Below are positions 24,558-34,924 of a stretch of DNA of 64,000 nt, one piece after another; positions within the stretch are counted from its first letter, which is position 1, and each line of letters opens with the position of its first letter. The stretch is taken from the NCBI GenBank assembly GCA_000442125.1, contig KE546966.1:1413471-1477470 (forward strand), read 5' to 3'. The notes under the pieces were generated by a model, which ran no database searches, had not been told where the DNA came from, and saw nothing but the letters and a program-made list of their open reading frames with translations. The DNA comes from Opeltia flavorubescens. Lineage: Eukaryota; Ascomycota; Lecanoromycetes; Teloschistales; Teloschistaceae. Made by a program: the position numbers and the translations under genes.

Positions 24558-27500
24558 ATGGCGTCAGTTATCCAAGTGCTGTTTTTCGGAGATCATTCGG
24601 TAGAACCATACGACTCCATTATAGATTTGTTCAGAGAAATTCAAAACTCGAAGACTCTTGCCGAATTTCTGCTGTCTGGTTTTGAGGCCTTACAGAGTGA
24701 AACTTCAGCTCTGCCGCTCGCTGAGAAATCCCTTTTCACCTATAAAGACTTTGCCCACTTCGTGGAGCATGTCCAGGTCAATAAAATCCAGCATGCCGCC
24801 ATTTCATCAGTCTTAAGTTGTGTTGCCCAGCTCGGCTGGACATTAGTGTAGGAGAATTCACCTCAGGATTGAGATAATTCATAGCTTAAAGACTGCCATA
24901 GACATATGGAGCGGAATCCAGAGCTGTGGAGTGAACACAATGACCGCGCCATCATGGGCTTATGTATGGGCAATCTTCCTGCCATCGCCGCAGCAGCTTC
25001 CTTCTCGGATACCGATCTACTGCGATTGGCCCCTATGTTTGTGCAGCTATCACTTCGAGTTGGTCTCGAGGTATCACGTCGAACACTCGCCCTCGAAAAC
25101 TCATCCGACGCTTGGTCAACTTCTGTTTCCGGGGTCTCTCTTGAGACCCTTGAGGAAGACCTAGGGCGGTTTAATCGATCAAGAGTTCGTGGCCAAGCAG
25201 ACGAAGCAAGAAGTCTTGTGTGGCTGAATATCTTATAGGATATCCCTATCAACAAGCTGGTATATGTAAGCGCGCATTCGACCTCTTCAATAACACTGAG
25301 CGGGCCACCTTCTCTACTTCGAGATTTCCTTTCTTCAGAACCAATGCATGTAGCACGAAAATTACCACATCCGATACATGGATTATTTCATGCCTCGCAT
25401 TTGCCCCTACCAGAGCCCCATGCAATCATTGGTCGGTCTGGGTTTCTCGAACGTCGTGTCCGAAATCACAAAACGCTCCTTCGTTCAACAGCGGAAGATG
25501 TTTTGGAGGTTCCCCTTCTCAAAGAACTACTCATCCGTGCTGTAAACGGCATATTCCAAAGACCTCTAGATATCAACGATGATGTTCGGCAAATCCTAAG
25601 TCGAGTAAATGGTCGGCAAGTAGAGCTGACGTCAATTGGACCAGCTCGCATGAGCCATTTACAACGTGCCTTAAAGCCTGTGGGCATTCATCGGTTAGGC
25701 TCTCGGAAGCTGCAGTCTCAAGAAAGGCCTGCTCTAACCCCAGACGACCGAAATTCTATTGCAATTGTAGGTATGGCGGGCAGATTCCCCGACGCGCAGA
25801 ACGTGGATGAACTCTGGAAGGTCCTGATTGAGAATCGGGATCTTCACCAGATCGTTGGTGCCCATGAGATCTAGACCCTTTGACCATGAGACTGATTGCG
25901 CTACCCAAGGTACCTATCGATCGCTTTGACGTCCGCACCCACGTGGATCCAACTGGGAAGCTCAAAAACACTAGTCTAACGCCGTACGGATGTTTCGACC
26001 AACATGTCGGCCATTTTGATGCTTCCCTTTTCAGGATTTCACCAAAGGAGGCTGCTCAAACAGATCCGATGCAACGAATGATGCTCCTCACCGCGTACGA
26101 AGCTTTGGAGTCCGCCGGATACTATGACAATGGCGATCAGACAGCTCGGCCAAGGAATGGAACATTTTATGGGGTTGGCGCTGATGATTACCGTCAAGTA
26201 AACTCCGGTCAACATGTGGATGTCAACTATATTACTGGTGGCACTCGGGCATTCGGACCTGGCCGAGTCAGCTACCATTTCGGCTGGGAAGGCCCCAGTA
26301 TGACGGTCGACACCGCGTGCTCTGCAAGTGCCGTGGCTGTGCACCAAGCAATATCTAGTTTGAGGTTGAGAGAGTGCGATGTCGCATTGGCAGGAGGGGC
26401 TAATCTTCTGACTTGTTCCGACATGTTTGCTGGATTAAGCCGGGCGAAATTCGTGTGCTCGACAGGCCCCTGTAAAACGTTTGACGAGACGGCCGACGGT
26501 TACTGTAGAGCGGACGCCACCGCGACGGTTGTCTTGAAACGCTTCAGCGATTCCATTAGGGACAAAGACAACATTCTCGGCGTCATTCGGTCGATTGAAA
26601 CCCTTCACGCAGGAACGGCAATCTCACTTACGCATCCAGAGGTTGATACGCAAGTAGCACTTTTCAAGAGCGTCCTGACATCCGCGGGAAACAACATGGA
26701 TGACATTGACCACATCGAGTTACACGGCACGGGTACGCAAGCTGGCGACTTGGCTGAGGCATCCTCTGTTGTCCGACTCCTCCACGAGCCGCGACCCAAG
26801 AGCCGACCGCTAACCATCAGCTCTGTCAAACCCAATGTCGGTCACTCGGAGGCGGCTTCCGGAGTAACGTCCTTGATTAAATGCCTGTTGATGCTTCGTC
26901 ACCAGGTCATTCCTCGACATATCGGAATCAAGACGCGCCTCAATCCCAAGCTGCCGCCTTTGGACGACTTCAATATCGTGATCCCTCAGTCGAATTTGCC
27001 TTTCACGGCTAGGAGCGGAGATGCAACGCGGCGAATACTAGTCAACAACTTCAACGCAACTGGGGGGGTCACTGCAATGCTTCTCGAAGAACATTGCCCG
27101 TCTACAGCTGAAATTAAAGACATACGGCAGCAGTGTCCAATCACACTTTCCGCAGCCAGTATGGCAGTACTGTCTCGGAGTAAGACTCAGCTACTGGAGT
27201 ATCTGAAGTCCACGGCGGACATTGAGATCTCGCACTTGTCTTACACTCTCACTGCAAGACGACTGCATCACAAGCACCGTTATGCTTGCGTTGCAGGCTC
27301 CATCGATGAGTTGATCCACAAGATTGAGGCTGACCTGTCCAGGGTGGGACGCCATATAAAGCGAGAGACGTCCTCGTTTAGCGTCTTAGTCTTCACTGGT
27401 CAAGCTTCATCCTACCCTGGAATGGCAAAGGTTCTCTTCGAGACTAATGATGCTTTTCGAAGCCACCTTCTTCGCTCTGACTCGATATGTCGAGTTATGG

Positions 27501-30052
27501 GACTACCATCCTTCCTTGAAACCATTACTAATGATAAGGCTGACCCTTTTCAATTCGGCCAAACTCAGGGTCATCTTGCCCTGGTAGCTCTTGAAGTAGC
27601 TCTTGCATCTCTCCTCGAATCTTGGGGTATTCAACCGGAAGCCGTTATTGGTCACAGCTTAGGAGAATACAGTGCCCTTTGCGTTTCCAAAGCCCTTAGT
27701 CTCGCGGACACCCTATACCTTGTTGGGAAGCGAGGGTTACTTCTCGAAGCTAAATGTGAATGCAACGCGTTTTCCATGGTCACGGTGTCATTGCCATACT
27801 CCGAAGTGACTAAGACTCTACATTTGCCACAATTTTCAGAATGCGAGGTTGCTTGCCTCAATGCACCAGACCAGACAGTAGTAAGTGGGCCATCTGTTAC
27901 CATTATCCCATTGATGGCACATTTCAAGGCGAATGGTATCCGAGCCGCCAAACTACGGACACCATACGGCTTTCACTCCAAGCAGATGGAGGTAATCCTG
28001 CCGGAATTACGGAACATTGCTAAATCTATTCCGTTCCAAAAGCCTCATGTGCCGTTACTCTCAACTCTGCTAGCAGAAGTCGTTCACGAGGAAGGAACGT
28101 TGAATCCTCAATACATGTGTCGTCAAACTCGAGAACCTGTCAGATTCCAGGACGCACTGAACAAGTTGGATGGCCTGATGGAGGAAGGAAAGCATCCTGT
28201 ATATATTGAAGTGGGGCCTGGTCCGGCCTGCTTGCCCATGATTGCTTCAATCACCCAAGTTAACCCGGCCAACCTGTTGTGTGCCCTCGACTCGAAGAAG
28301 CCAAATTGGCTCACCATCAGCGAACTTGTCACTGGATACTACACCAATAATGGAAATGTGCGGTGGGATGAGTACCACAGAGAATATTTAGACGCTTTGA
28401 GCCTACTCCAATTGCCTTCATATCCATTCGACTTGAAAAAGTACTGGATTCAGTATGATGGCGACTGGGTCATCCGCAAGAACAACGGAGCACACATCAA
28501 AGAACAAGTGGCCCAGGCGGAGGAGCCAGCAATCAAGAGCTCCACTTTACATCGCCTAGACAGTGACTTTGTTGAAAACGGGATCCGGAAACTCCTATTT
28601 ACATCGGATTTAAATTCTGAGGCCGTGGGAAGCATGGGAGGTTACTACATGGCCAACGGACTATCAGAATGCCCAAGCTCGATGTATGTGGACATGGCCC
28701 TGGCTGCCACTTCTTATCTTTATGAGAAATTGGGTCGCGGGTCAGGGTCCTTGGAGATGGAAGTTTCAGAGTTCGCGATATCCTCGAATCTGGTCTTCCG
28801 GGGAACGCATTCCGTCCAAATCATCGCCACACAGCGCCCATCCGATACTAACGTGGTTGAAATTTCGATCTTGTCCTCGCATCATCGTGCTGCGACAGAG
28901 GTGACACGGTGTAGGGTGATCAGTGGCCACGGTGAAGGGTTGACGAACGATGTGAACAGCAATGCGTATTTGTACCAATCACGCATGGACCTTCTCAATC
29001 TCTTTTTAAGCACCGGTCAAGTGTCGAGAGTCCCACAATCCAAGGTGTACGAACAGCTAGGTAGATTCGTGAGCTACGAGGAAAGCTCGCACGGTATCCA
29101 AGAGGTACTGCTCAACGTGGCGGCTTGGGAAGCTGTAGCTAAGATCAGCCTGCCTTTCATAGAAGGCAATTTTGTTTGTGATCCGCGTTGGCTCGACAAT
29201 TTGATACAGGTACCAACCTTAGTCGTTAATTACAGTCATGACTATACAGCCGAATTCTGGCTCACTTGCCGTGGCTGGAATAAATCGTACATTCTACTTC
29301 CTCTGGTCCCCAATGCGATATATCGAATCCACGTGCGGATGCAGCCTGGCGGAGAGACGAAGTCCATGGTTGGTGACCTCCACGCTCTCGATGAAGCAGG
29401 TCGTGTGGCTGCCGTGATCAAGTGCATCCTTTTCAAACCCGTTTCGGGCTTGAAGCCAAATACCACGCCGGCGACAGTCAATCATACTGTCCAGAACAAG
29501 ATTCCACACAGGACAGATAAACACGCATCCACCAATAGTCCTCCAACGCCGAGTCCCTGCGGAACAAATGAGACGAGCGTTAACGGCCACCAGGTCTCCA
29601 ACGTCTCTGACATCAACGAGCTTAGCCAAGACGCTCGCAAGAGCAGCCATCCGAAACCAATATCTTCGGAAGAGCTACTGAAGGATGTCAACGGTGGCAT
29701 TGCGCCGTATGACGGTTTGACTGAGCCCCGTAAAACAGTTGGCCCAGTCAAGGCTAATGGTGTCTCTCTGGACCCAGCGCCGCAGCATCTGAGTAGCGCA
29801 AATGGTAGTGACGGCATTGTTGATTTTGAAAAGATCCTGGCTGTAATAGCGGACGAGATCGGTGTGGAGCCCAGCAGTCTTGACGACAGTGTTCTACTTG
29901 ACGATGTCGGCATCGATTCCATCGTCCAGATTTCGCTCACTGCGCGTATCCAAGAGCATTTGGCGAAGCCGCTTTCCCCTAGAATATTCCATGACGCGAG
30001 CAGCATTGCTAAACTTCGTCGATATTTTGATGGCCTATCAATTACTCAATGA
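24558..30052 (+). CDS. Non-reducing polyketide synthase, SAT-KS-AT-PT-ACP, no release domain
   Basis: An iterative type I aromatic PKS. Exons 24558-24847, 24902-25184, 25239-25853 and 25910-30052 (introns of 54, 54 and 56 nt) give 1776 aa. Domains in order: SAT with active-site motif GLCMG near residue 116; KS from about 363, with Cys in DTACSAS near 532, then ELHGTGTQAGD and NVGHSEAASG; malonyl-CoA AT with GHSLGEYS near 977; PT about 1276-1576; one ACP with GIDSI near 1729. The protein ends about 40 residues after the ACP serine: no TE, Claisen cyclase, reductase or methyltransferase domain follows. In PT the expected catalytic His position reads Tyr (GYYMANGLSECPSSMY), while the partner Asp in PRWLDNLIQ is kept. 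It is convergent with the ACP-ACP-CMeT gene, which looks like the missing C-terminal part. Confidence 0.95.
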
Positions 30053-31160
30053 GCCAACTCTTTGGTGGGCCAAAAAGCAGCCGAGAGGTTCCCGCTTGAT
30101 CGTATCTTATTCGATTGACAACTCGTACGGCATGACACTTCCATATCAGTCTCCAGACATGTTGGTTCCTCGTCGGCTTTCGATGTAGGTCTCGATTGTG
30201 TTTTTCAGCAACGGGCTTTGGCCTTCACCACACCTTTCTTTGACTTCCAACTCATAATGCACATGAGCTCAATTCGGTAGTACACGTGCTTGCAGGAAAT
30301 ACTCCTAGTATTACTGCCGACGTGGCAAAATCGTTGATCGAAGAGTTGAAAACCACTTGTGAAAGAGTACTTGGGATGTTGTAGACGGTCAGATATGCAA
30401 GTACAGCCAATTCATATACGCAGGAATCGTACACACCAGGAATAAGATCCAGCTGGAATACGAGGTTTATAGATAGCAATGGACCAAAATTGATGACGTG
30501 TGAAACGCAGTATGCCCTCAAACATAGACAGACGTTTCCTTTGCAGCACTGTAAGAGACTTATAGGAGGAACTCATGACGCAATCGAAGTCCTGCGGGAG
30601 GATAGAGAAGCAATAAAATAGATCCATTGACTCAGCTTTCATGATCCTTTCACATCGTACGCGTCCAACTTTCCACCGAGTGTTTCATCTCGAGGATTAT
30701 GTTCTCTTACCGTGTATTCTCTAACAATCTACCCTCTCTTGTGCTCAAGAAACCTCTGGGCTTGGTCTTAATACTTGTAAAACTTTCTCTAGCGTCCTGG
30801 TCTTCCCTTACCACTCCCTAAACCCCAAGCACAAAAGTATTTTGGGCAATCTTGTCGACAGCCAGTTCGGCCCAAAAGGCGCCAATAATTCACCGTTATC
30901 TGATCTCCTTGACGTAGCTTGGGCGCAGATGATCCATCTATCATGCTGAGGCATGAGAGCTCAACGCCGCGGTACATCCGGAACGCTCTTGGAAATTTCG
31001 TCTATAAGCCTCATTTTAAGGCGTACTGTATATATCCTCATATGGCAGCCAGGTGCGCCGCGACGTGTCGACGTACATATACCTCTCACAAGCCCCAATT
31101 TTTATGACTAGACTCACTCAAGCCTATACAACATTTCCAAACGTTCCATGAAGACTTAAC
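30053..31160. other. Intergenic spacer between convergent PKS halves
   Basis: About 1.1 kb between the stop codons of the PKS and the ACP-ACP-CMeT gene. I looked on both strands for thioesterase or reductase remnants (GxSxG or Rossmann-type motifs) and found none. Only short open frames occur. Confidence 0.5.
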
Positions 31161-32942
31161 TTACAAAGGAAGACTGCCTTCCCATTTCCTATTGCAGGCG
31201 ACAAGCAGCTGCTGGCTCCTTTGATCTTTAGTGGGTCCAGTCGAGAAGTTCATACTGCTGAATCCAGCGCGAAGGAATGTGTCCATCCACGTATCGGCTT
31301 GCTGGATAGGGTATCCTTTGCCGCCCTCAGAGAGCCACCAGCCATCAAGTAAACCAAAACAAATGTCATACCAGTTTATTTCACGCGTGACCTCAGACAG
31401 AACCATGATTCCTCCAGGCAGCAGTGTCTCGCGTAGACGGCGACATGTCAAGACCCTATCCGATGTTGCGTGCACAACATTTATGCCTAACGTGATATCG
31501 TACCGGCCGTGGAACGCAGCCGGGACTTCCTGCTCTAGGTTCAGGACCTCAAACTTCATCCACGGGTACCGCTTCCCAAATCTGGCCTTGGAACTTGCCA
31601 CGAATGCCTTCCCAACGTCTGAGAACACATACTCCACTGGAAAACCGGCTTCCGCCAAAGCCTCAGCCAGCCGAGCGGTTGTTCCACCGGTCCCCGCGCC
31701 AACCTCAAGTATACGGATAGGGTGCTCATGGCTGTAATCTCCATCTTGTAGAACGGCGAGGAGGAACGCGACAAGCTGATCGGTGGAGGCGGACATCATC
31801 GGTGCGTGGGCGTAGAATTCCTCCATGATTTGCAGGGACGCCCTGGTGCCAAAAAGAACCGATACAGCATCTGTCCGCCCACTCAAGCAGTCAGCGAGTT
31901 TAGGTCCAACCAAAGCCATAAGATTAGCTTCGCACGCAAATGGAGGATACTGTATCCGTAGAATTTGGCAGAGCTGTGAGGCTTGATCGACGTCGATGCT
32001 ATCGCTACCTCTGAGAATTTTGCCGGCACGTTGGACAACTATGTATCGACTCTCGAGGAAACCCCACAGCCTCTTCATTAAACGGTTGTATCTTGGAATA
32101 TGTTGGACCGTAGGAATTTCGGTCCCATGAGGGTATGCAGACAGGTCTACTCCGAGGGCATGGAAGGCTTCACTGACATACGCGAGCATAAGATCATCTT
32201 GAAGCGGCGCAACCTTGTCCCAGTAAGCGTGGAAACCACTTTTCCTTGCCGCATTTTCAAATTCATGGCTAGCGTTCGCAAGAGCTACAAACGGATTCTG
32301 CAGGCACACAGCTTGATTTTGAGGATTTGAAAGAGAGCTTGATGATACTGTATGGTATCGAAATGGTCCGTTGTTTCTTGATATGCCCGGTAAATGTGTT
32401 TGGGCGACGCCAGTAATATCGGTCAAATCCTGCACCGTCCAGTTAAGCTCCAGTTGGATATTCCTGAATTCCGAAGGGTATGATTCTTCAAGCTGATTTT
32501 GTAGCTTTTCGAGCTGGAAAGAGTCTATACCAAGCTCTCCCAGGGTCTGGGTTGCTTCGATATGTTCAGCTTGAACGCCAACCAGGGTCGAAAGAACCTG
32601 CAAGAGATGCGCAGATTCAGTCCCACACCGCCGAATCAAGTCTTCGTTCACTGGCAGTGGAATCACGGAATACGAATTAGAAGGTATGGCAATTGTAGTG
32701 GGTCTTGATCTCTTGATATATTCTAGAAGACTGCCAAGCGAGATTCCAAAGAGCTCATCTGAATGAATTACGAACTTAAACTTGGCGAACAGGTCATTTG
32801 CCAGCTGCACCGCAGTGATGGAATCAAGCCCAACGTCGGCAAATGGAGTGTCGCGAGAAATCACATCCCCACTAGTGCCCGTGTATGTGGAGATGAGGTC
32901 TGTAAACACTGCGTCATCTATGTTTACTGAGACTAGGGCCAT
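31161..32942 (-). CDS. Stand-alone ACP-ACP-C-methyltransferase protein (PKS C-terminal-like module)
   Basis: A single-exon protein of 593 aa from ATG 32942. Residues 1-80 are an acyl-carrier domain (GLDSITAVQL, Ser41) and about 100-185 a second (GIDSFQLEKL, Ser141). From about 220 it is a C-methyltransferase domain of the NR-PKS type: SAM motif ILEVGAGTGGTTARL near 410, then NVVHATSDR, and FGLLDGWWLSEGGKGYP near the end. No KS, AT, TE or reductase domain is present, so it cannot build a chain itself. The order equals the middle-to-late part of methylating NR-PKSs (ACP-ACP-CMeT), which normally continue into a release domain. I infer that it acts in trans with the adjacent PKS, methylating the beta-keto intermediate. 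The stop overlaps a perfect splice-donor sequence (TTGTAAGT), so a further 3' exon is formally possible, though none was found. Confidence 0.9.
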   Translation of the reverse strand: MALVSVNIDDAVFTDLISTYTGTSGDVISRDTPFADVGLDSITAVQLANDLFAKFKFVIHSDELFGISLGSLLEYIKRSRPTTIAIPSNSYSVIPLPVNEDLIRRCGTESAHLLQVLSTLVGVQAEHIEATQTLGELGIDSFQLEKLQNQLEESYPSEFRNIQLELNWTVQDLTDITGVAQTHLPGISRNNGPFRYHTVSSSSLSNPQNQAVCLQNPFVALANASHEFENAARKSGFHAYWDKVAPLQDDLMLAYVSEAFHALGVDLSAYPHGTEIPTVQHIPRYNRLMKRLWGFLESRYIVVQRAGKILRGSDSIDVDQASQLCQILRIQYPPFACEANLMALVGPKLADCLSGRTDAVSVLFGTRASLQIMEEFYAHAPMMSASTDQLVAFLLAVLQDGDYSHEHPIRILEVGAGTGGTTARLAEALAEAGFPVEYVFSDVGKAFVASSKARFGKRYPWMKFEVLNLEQEVPAAFHGRYDITLGINVVHATSDRVLTCRRLRETLLPGGIMVLSEVTREINWYDICFGLLDGWWLSEGGKGYPIQQADTWMDTFLRAGFSSMNFSTGPTKDQRSQQLLVACNRKWEGSLPL

Positions 32943-33520
32943 TACTTCTTCTGATGTATACGGGTGGTCTGCTGTGCAATGAGATACACCAGAATACTGT
33001 AACTCTCGATCTTAGATCCTAGATCTTACAAAAATGGATAGCTAGAGTTGTATCCTCATCCTACATGAAATAAGATACGAAAGAGGTCATATTTACACGT
33101 CCATAGTCATTGAATGACGATTTCAGGTTTAAGATGGTGAACCAGATGGTAGACATGAGAATCAAGACCTCGACGCTCTAGCCTTAAAACGGAAATGCAT
33201 CGAAGGGCCGCGGAATACCCTTAATTACATCATATCTTGGTATGTTTTGTCGCAAACACCGACAAAATCCCCGGCCTGAGTCACGATCATACTGCATCAT
33301 GAGAAGACTAGTGTAGATCAAGTCCTTGACTTTGAATGATGAGTAAATCATGTAGACGACGTTTGCATGAGGCTTTTGAGGTTTACATTGATCCTTCAAT
33401 TTTGTATGCTGACGAGGGTAGCTGCGTTGCAAACCTAGGTAAGTGGAATTGACGATGGCCTAATGTTCTCCTGGCTGAAGCTTCAGGTACAGTGTAAATT
33501 CCCCATCATCGCTGTCTCCT
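32943..33520. promoter_or_regulatory. Divergent promoter region, ACP-ACP-CMeT and DUF7730 genes
   Basis: About 580 bp. No upstream KS or AT exon for the ACP-ACP-CMeT protein is visible here, which supports its being a complete stand-alone protein. Confidence 0.5.
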
Positions 33521-34423
33521 ATGGACGGCCGTAAACATAATCAAGCATCATGGAAGGAGCGTCTTTTGGATTCATGGCATCAGCCATGGAATTTGCGTCG
33601 AGGGTCCTCGAATACAATCACTTCTGGAGATCCAAACGCTTCCTCTAGATTTGACCGGCCCCCGGTACGAAGAGCGCTCTCTGCTACCGGCACCCCAAAC
33701 ATCCAGCCGAAATGTGTTCTCTTAAGCAAGGTCCCCGGTGAGATACGTAATCCCATCTACAGACTCATTCTTGGGGATCGGTACCTCGGAATATATGACT
33801 GTGGAGGCGGCTCCTGGAGAAGTCGAGTACGGCATCTGGAAATTTCACCGGGCCAGATGAGCTTTCCCGACCCACTTTTGTTTCTTCCCACCAACAAGCT
33901 TGCCATATTGCAGACTTGCCGGCAGGTATACGTCGAAGCAGCTGATTTGCTCTATTCCACCAATCGTTTCCAGGTGCTACGGATGCAGGACATGAAATGT
34001 TTCAATAAATTTATGATTTTCATCTCCCCAACCCGACTTGCTACCATTACCAGTCTCACCCTTGTGGTCAACGTCGATTATTTCGAGCCCCTTCATCATC
34101 TGGCCTCGTATACATTCAAACACTGGAAAACCTTGTGGGCTCTTGTTTGTCTGCGCATGACCGCGTTGCGCGAGTTGAGTCTACATTTGCGTAACCTTTG
34201 GGCAATCGAGAATCTCAAATTGACAGCTGATACCTACTGGGTGAAGCCGTTTCTATCCTTGCGAAACCTTGATAATTTTGAGCTGATCGTCAATCGTGAG
34301 GATATTATCAGCCCTGGGGATCTCCAAGACCACCAAGGATCTAGAGATGCTGAGCAGCAGCTCATATCAAAGATTGACCGTTTACGCCAATATTCGATAA
34401 ATCTGCTCTGCAGTCCACGTTGA
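33521..34423 (+). CDS. DUF7730-type fungal protein of unknown function (300 aa)
   Basis: Single exon from ATG 33521. The pattern LLSKVPGEIRNPIYRLILG, followed by LAILQTCRQVYVEAADLLYSTNRF, is the hallmark of a very large family of fungal F-box-like/DUF7730 proteins whose function is unknown. A leucine-rich region follows (TALRELSLHLRNLW). There is no signal peptide or membrane helix. The family is widely expanded, so its position beside the polyketide locus carries little functional weight. Confidence 0.75.
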   Translation: MDGRKHNQASWKERLLDSWHQPWNLRRGSSNTITSGDPNASSRFDRPPVRRALSATGTPNIQPKCVLLSKVPGEIRNPIYRLILGDRYLGIYDCGGGSWRSRVRHLEISPGQMSFPDPLLFLPTNKLAILQTCRQVYVEAADLLYSTNRFQVLRMQDMKCFNKFMIFISPTRLATITSLTLVVNVDYFEPLHHLASYTFKHWKTLWALVCLRMTALRELSLHLRNLWAIENLKLTADTYWVKPFLSLRNLDNFELIVNREDIISPGDLQDHQGSRDAEQQLISKIDRLRQYSINLLCSPR

Positions 34424-34924
34424 GCCGCCCAACAGACACTCTATTATCTATCTACTCCGAGAGAGTCGTTTCTACCTTCCCGGTGCTATCATTCAATGTG
34501 GATCTCGATGATTATAAACTACTACCCAAGGTGCAGGGACAACAGGAAGGTCATTCTTCATGCACAAAGACCTCACTACGTTGGTAAATCCGATTGTTCA
34601 CCATGAAATTCTGCCAAACATAATGGCATAATGAATAAGCACAAGATTGGCGGAAATCGACCTCTCGAAGCTTATCGGCTTCCCAACAATCAATCAGCCA
34701 ACCACTCCAACTTCGTCTATACGTTACCGAAAGCTCACACCACTCAAAATATAGATGTACAAAGTCATTGCTGAATGTCATTGTATGTATAGACCAGAAA
34801 GAAGACATCAATCGATCCGATCAGGGGCTAAATTTCCATATAGTATTGTATATACATCTCGTCATATCATATCTCATTAACTCCTCATGGATCGATCCCG
34901 ACAATCAAATCCAACATATAGCAC
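34424..34924. other. Intergenic spacer between convergent genes
   Basis: About 500 bp between convergent 3' ends of the DUF7730 gene and xanthine dehydrogenase. Nothing recognised. Confidence 0.4.

Noticed and set aside
25236-25238. In-frame TAG stop in the PKS SAT domain, suggesting a pseudogene
   Set aside because: It lies inside a 54-nt intron (25185-25238) whose removal restores the conserved path FNRSR-DIPINKLVYVSA.
24863-25255. Minus-strand open frame within the SAT region of the PKS
   Set aside because: It is antisense to spliced exons with SAT and KS motifs; a coding shadow.
25854-25909. Apparent frameshift between the SAT and KS parts of the PKS
   Set aside because: Explained by a 56-nt intron; splicing gives the family sequence HQIVPIDRFDVRTHVDPTGK.
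29482-30006. 174-codon minus-strand frame under the PKS C-terminus
   Set aside because: Antisense shadow of the linker and ACP; no independent motif.
33521-34423. DUF7730 protein as a regulator of the polyketide locus
   Set aside because: The family is hugely expanded and found everywhere in fungal genomes; no DNA-binding motif is present.
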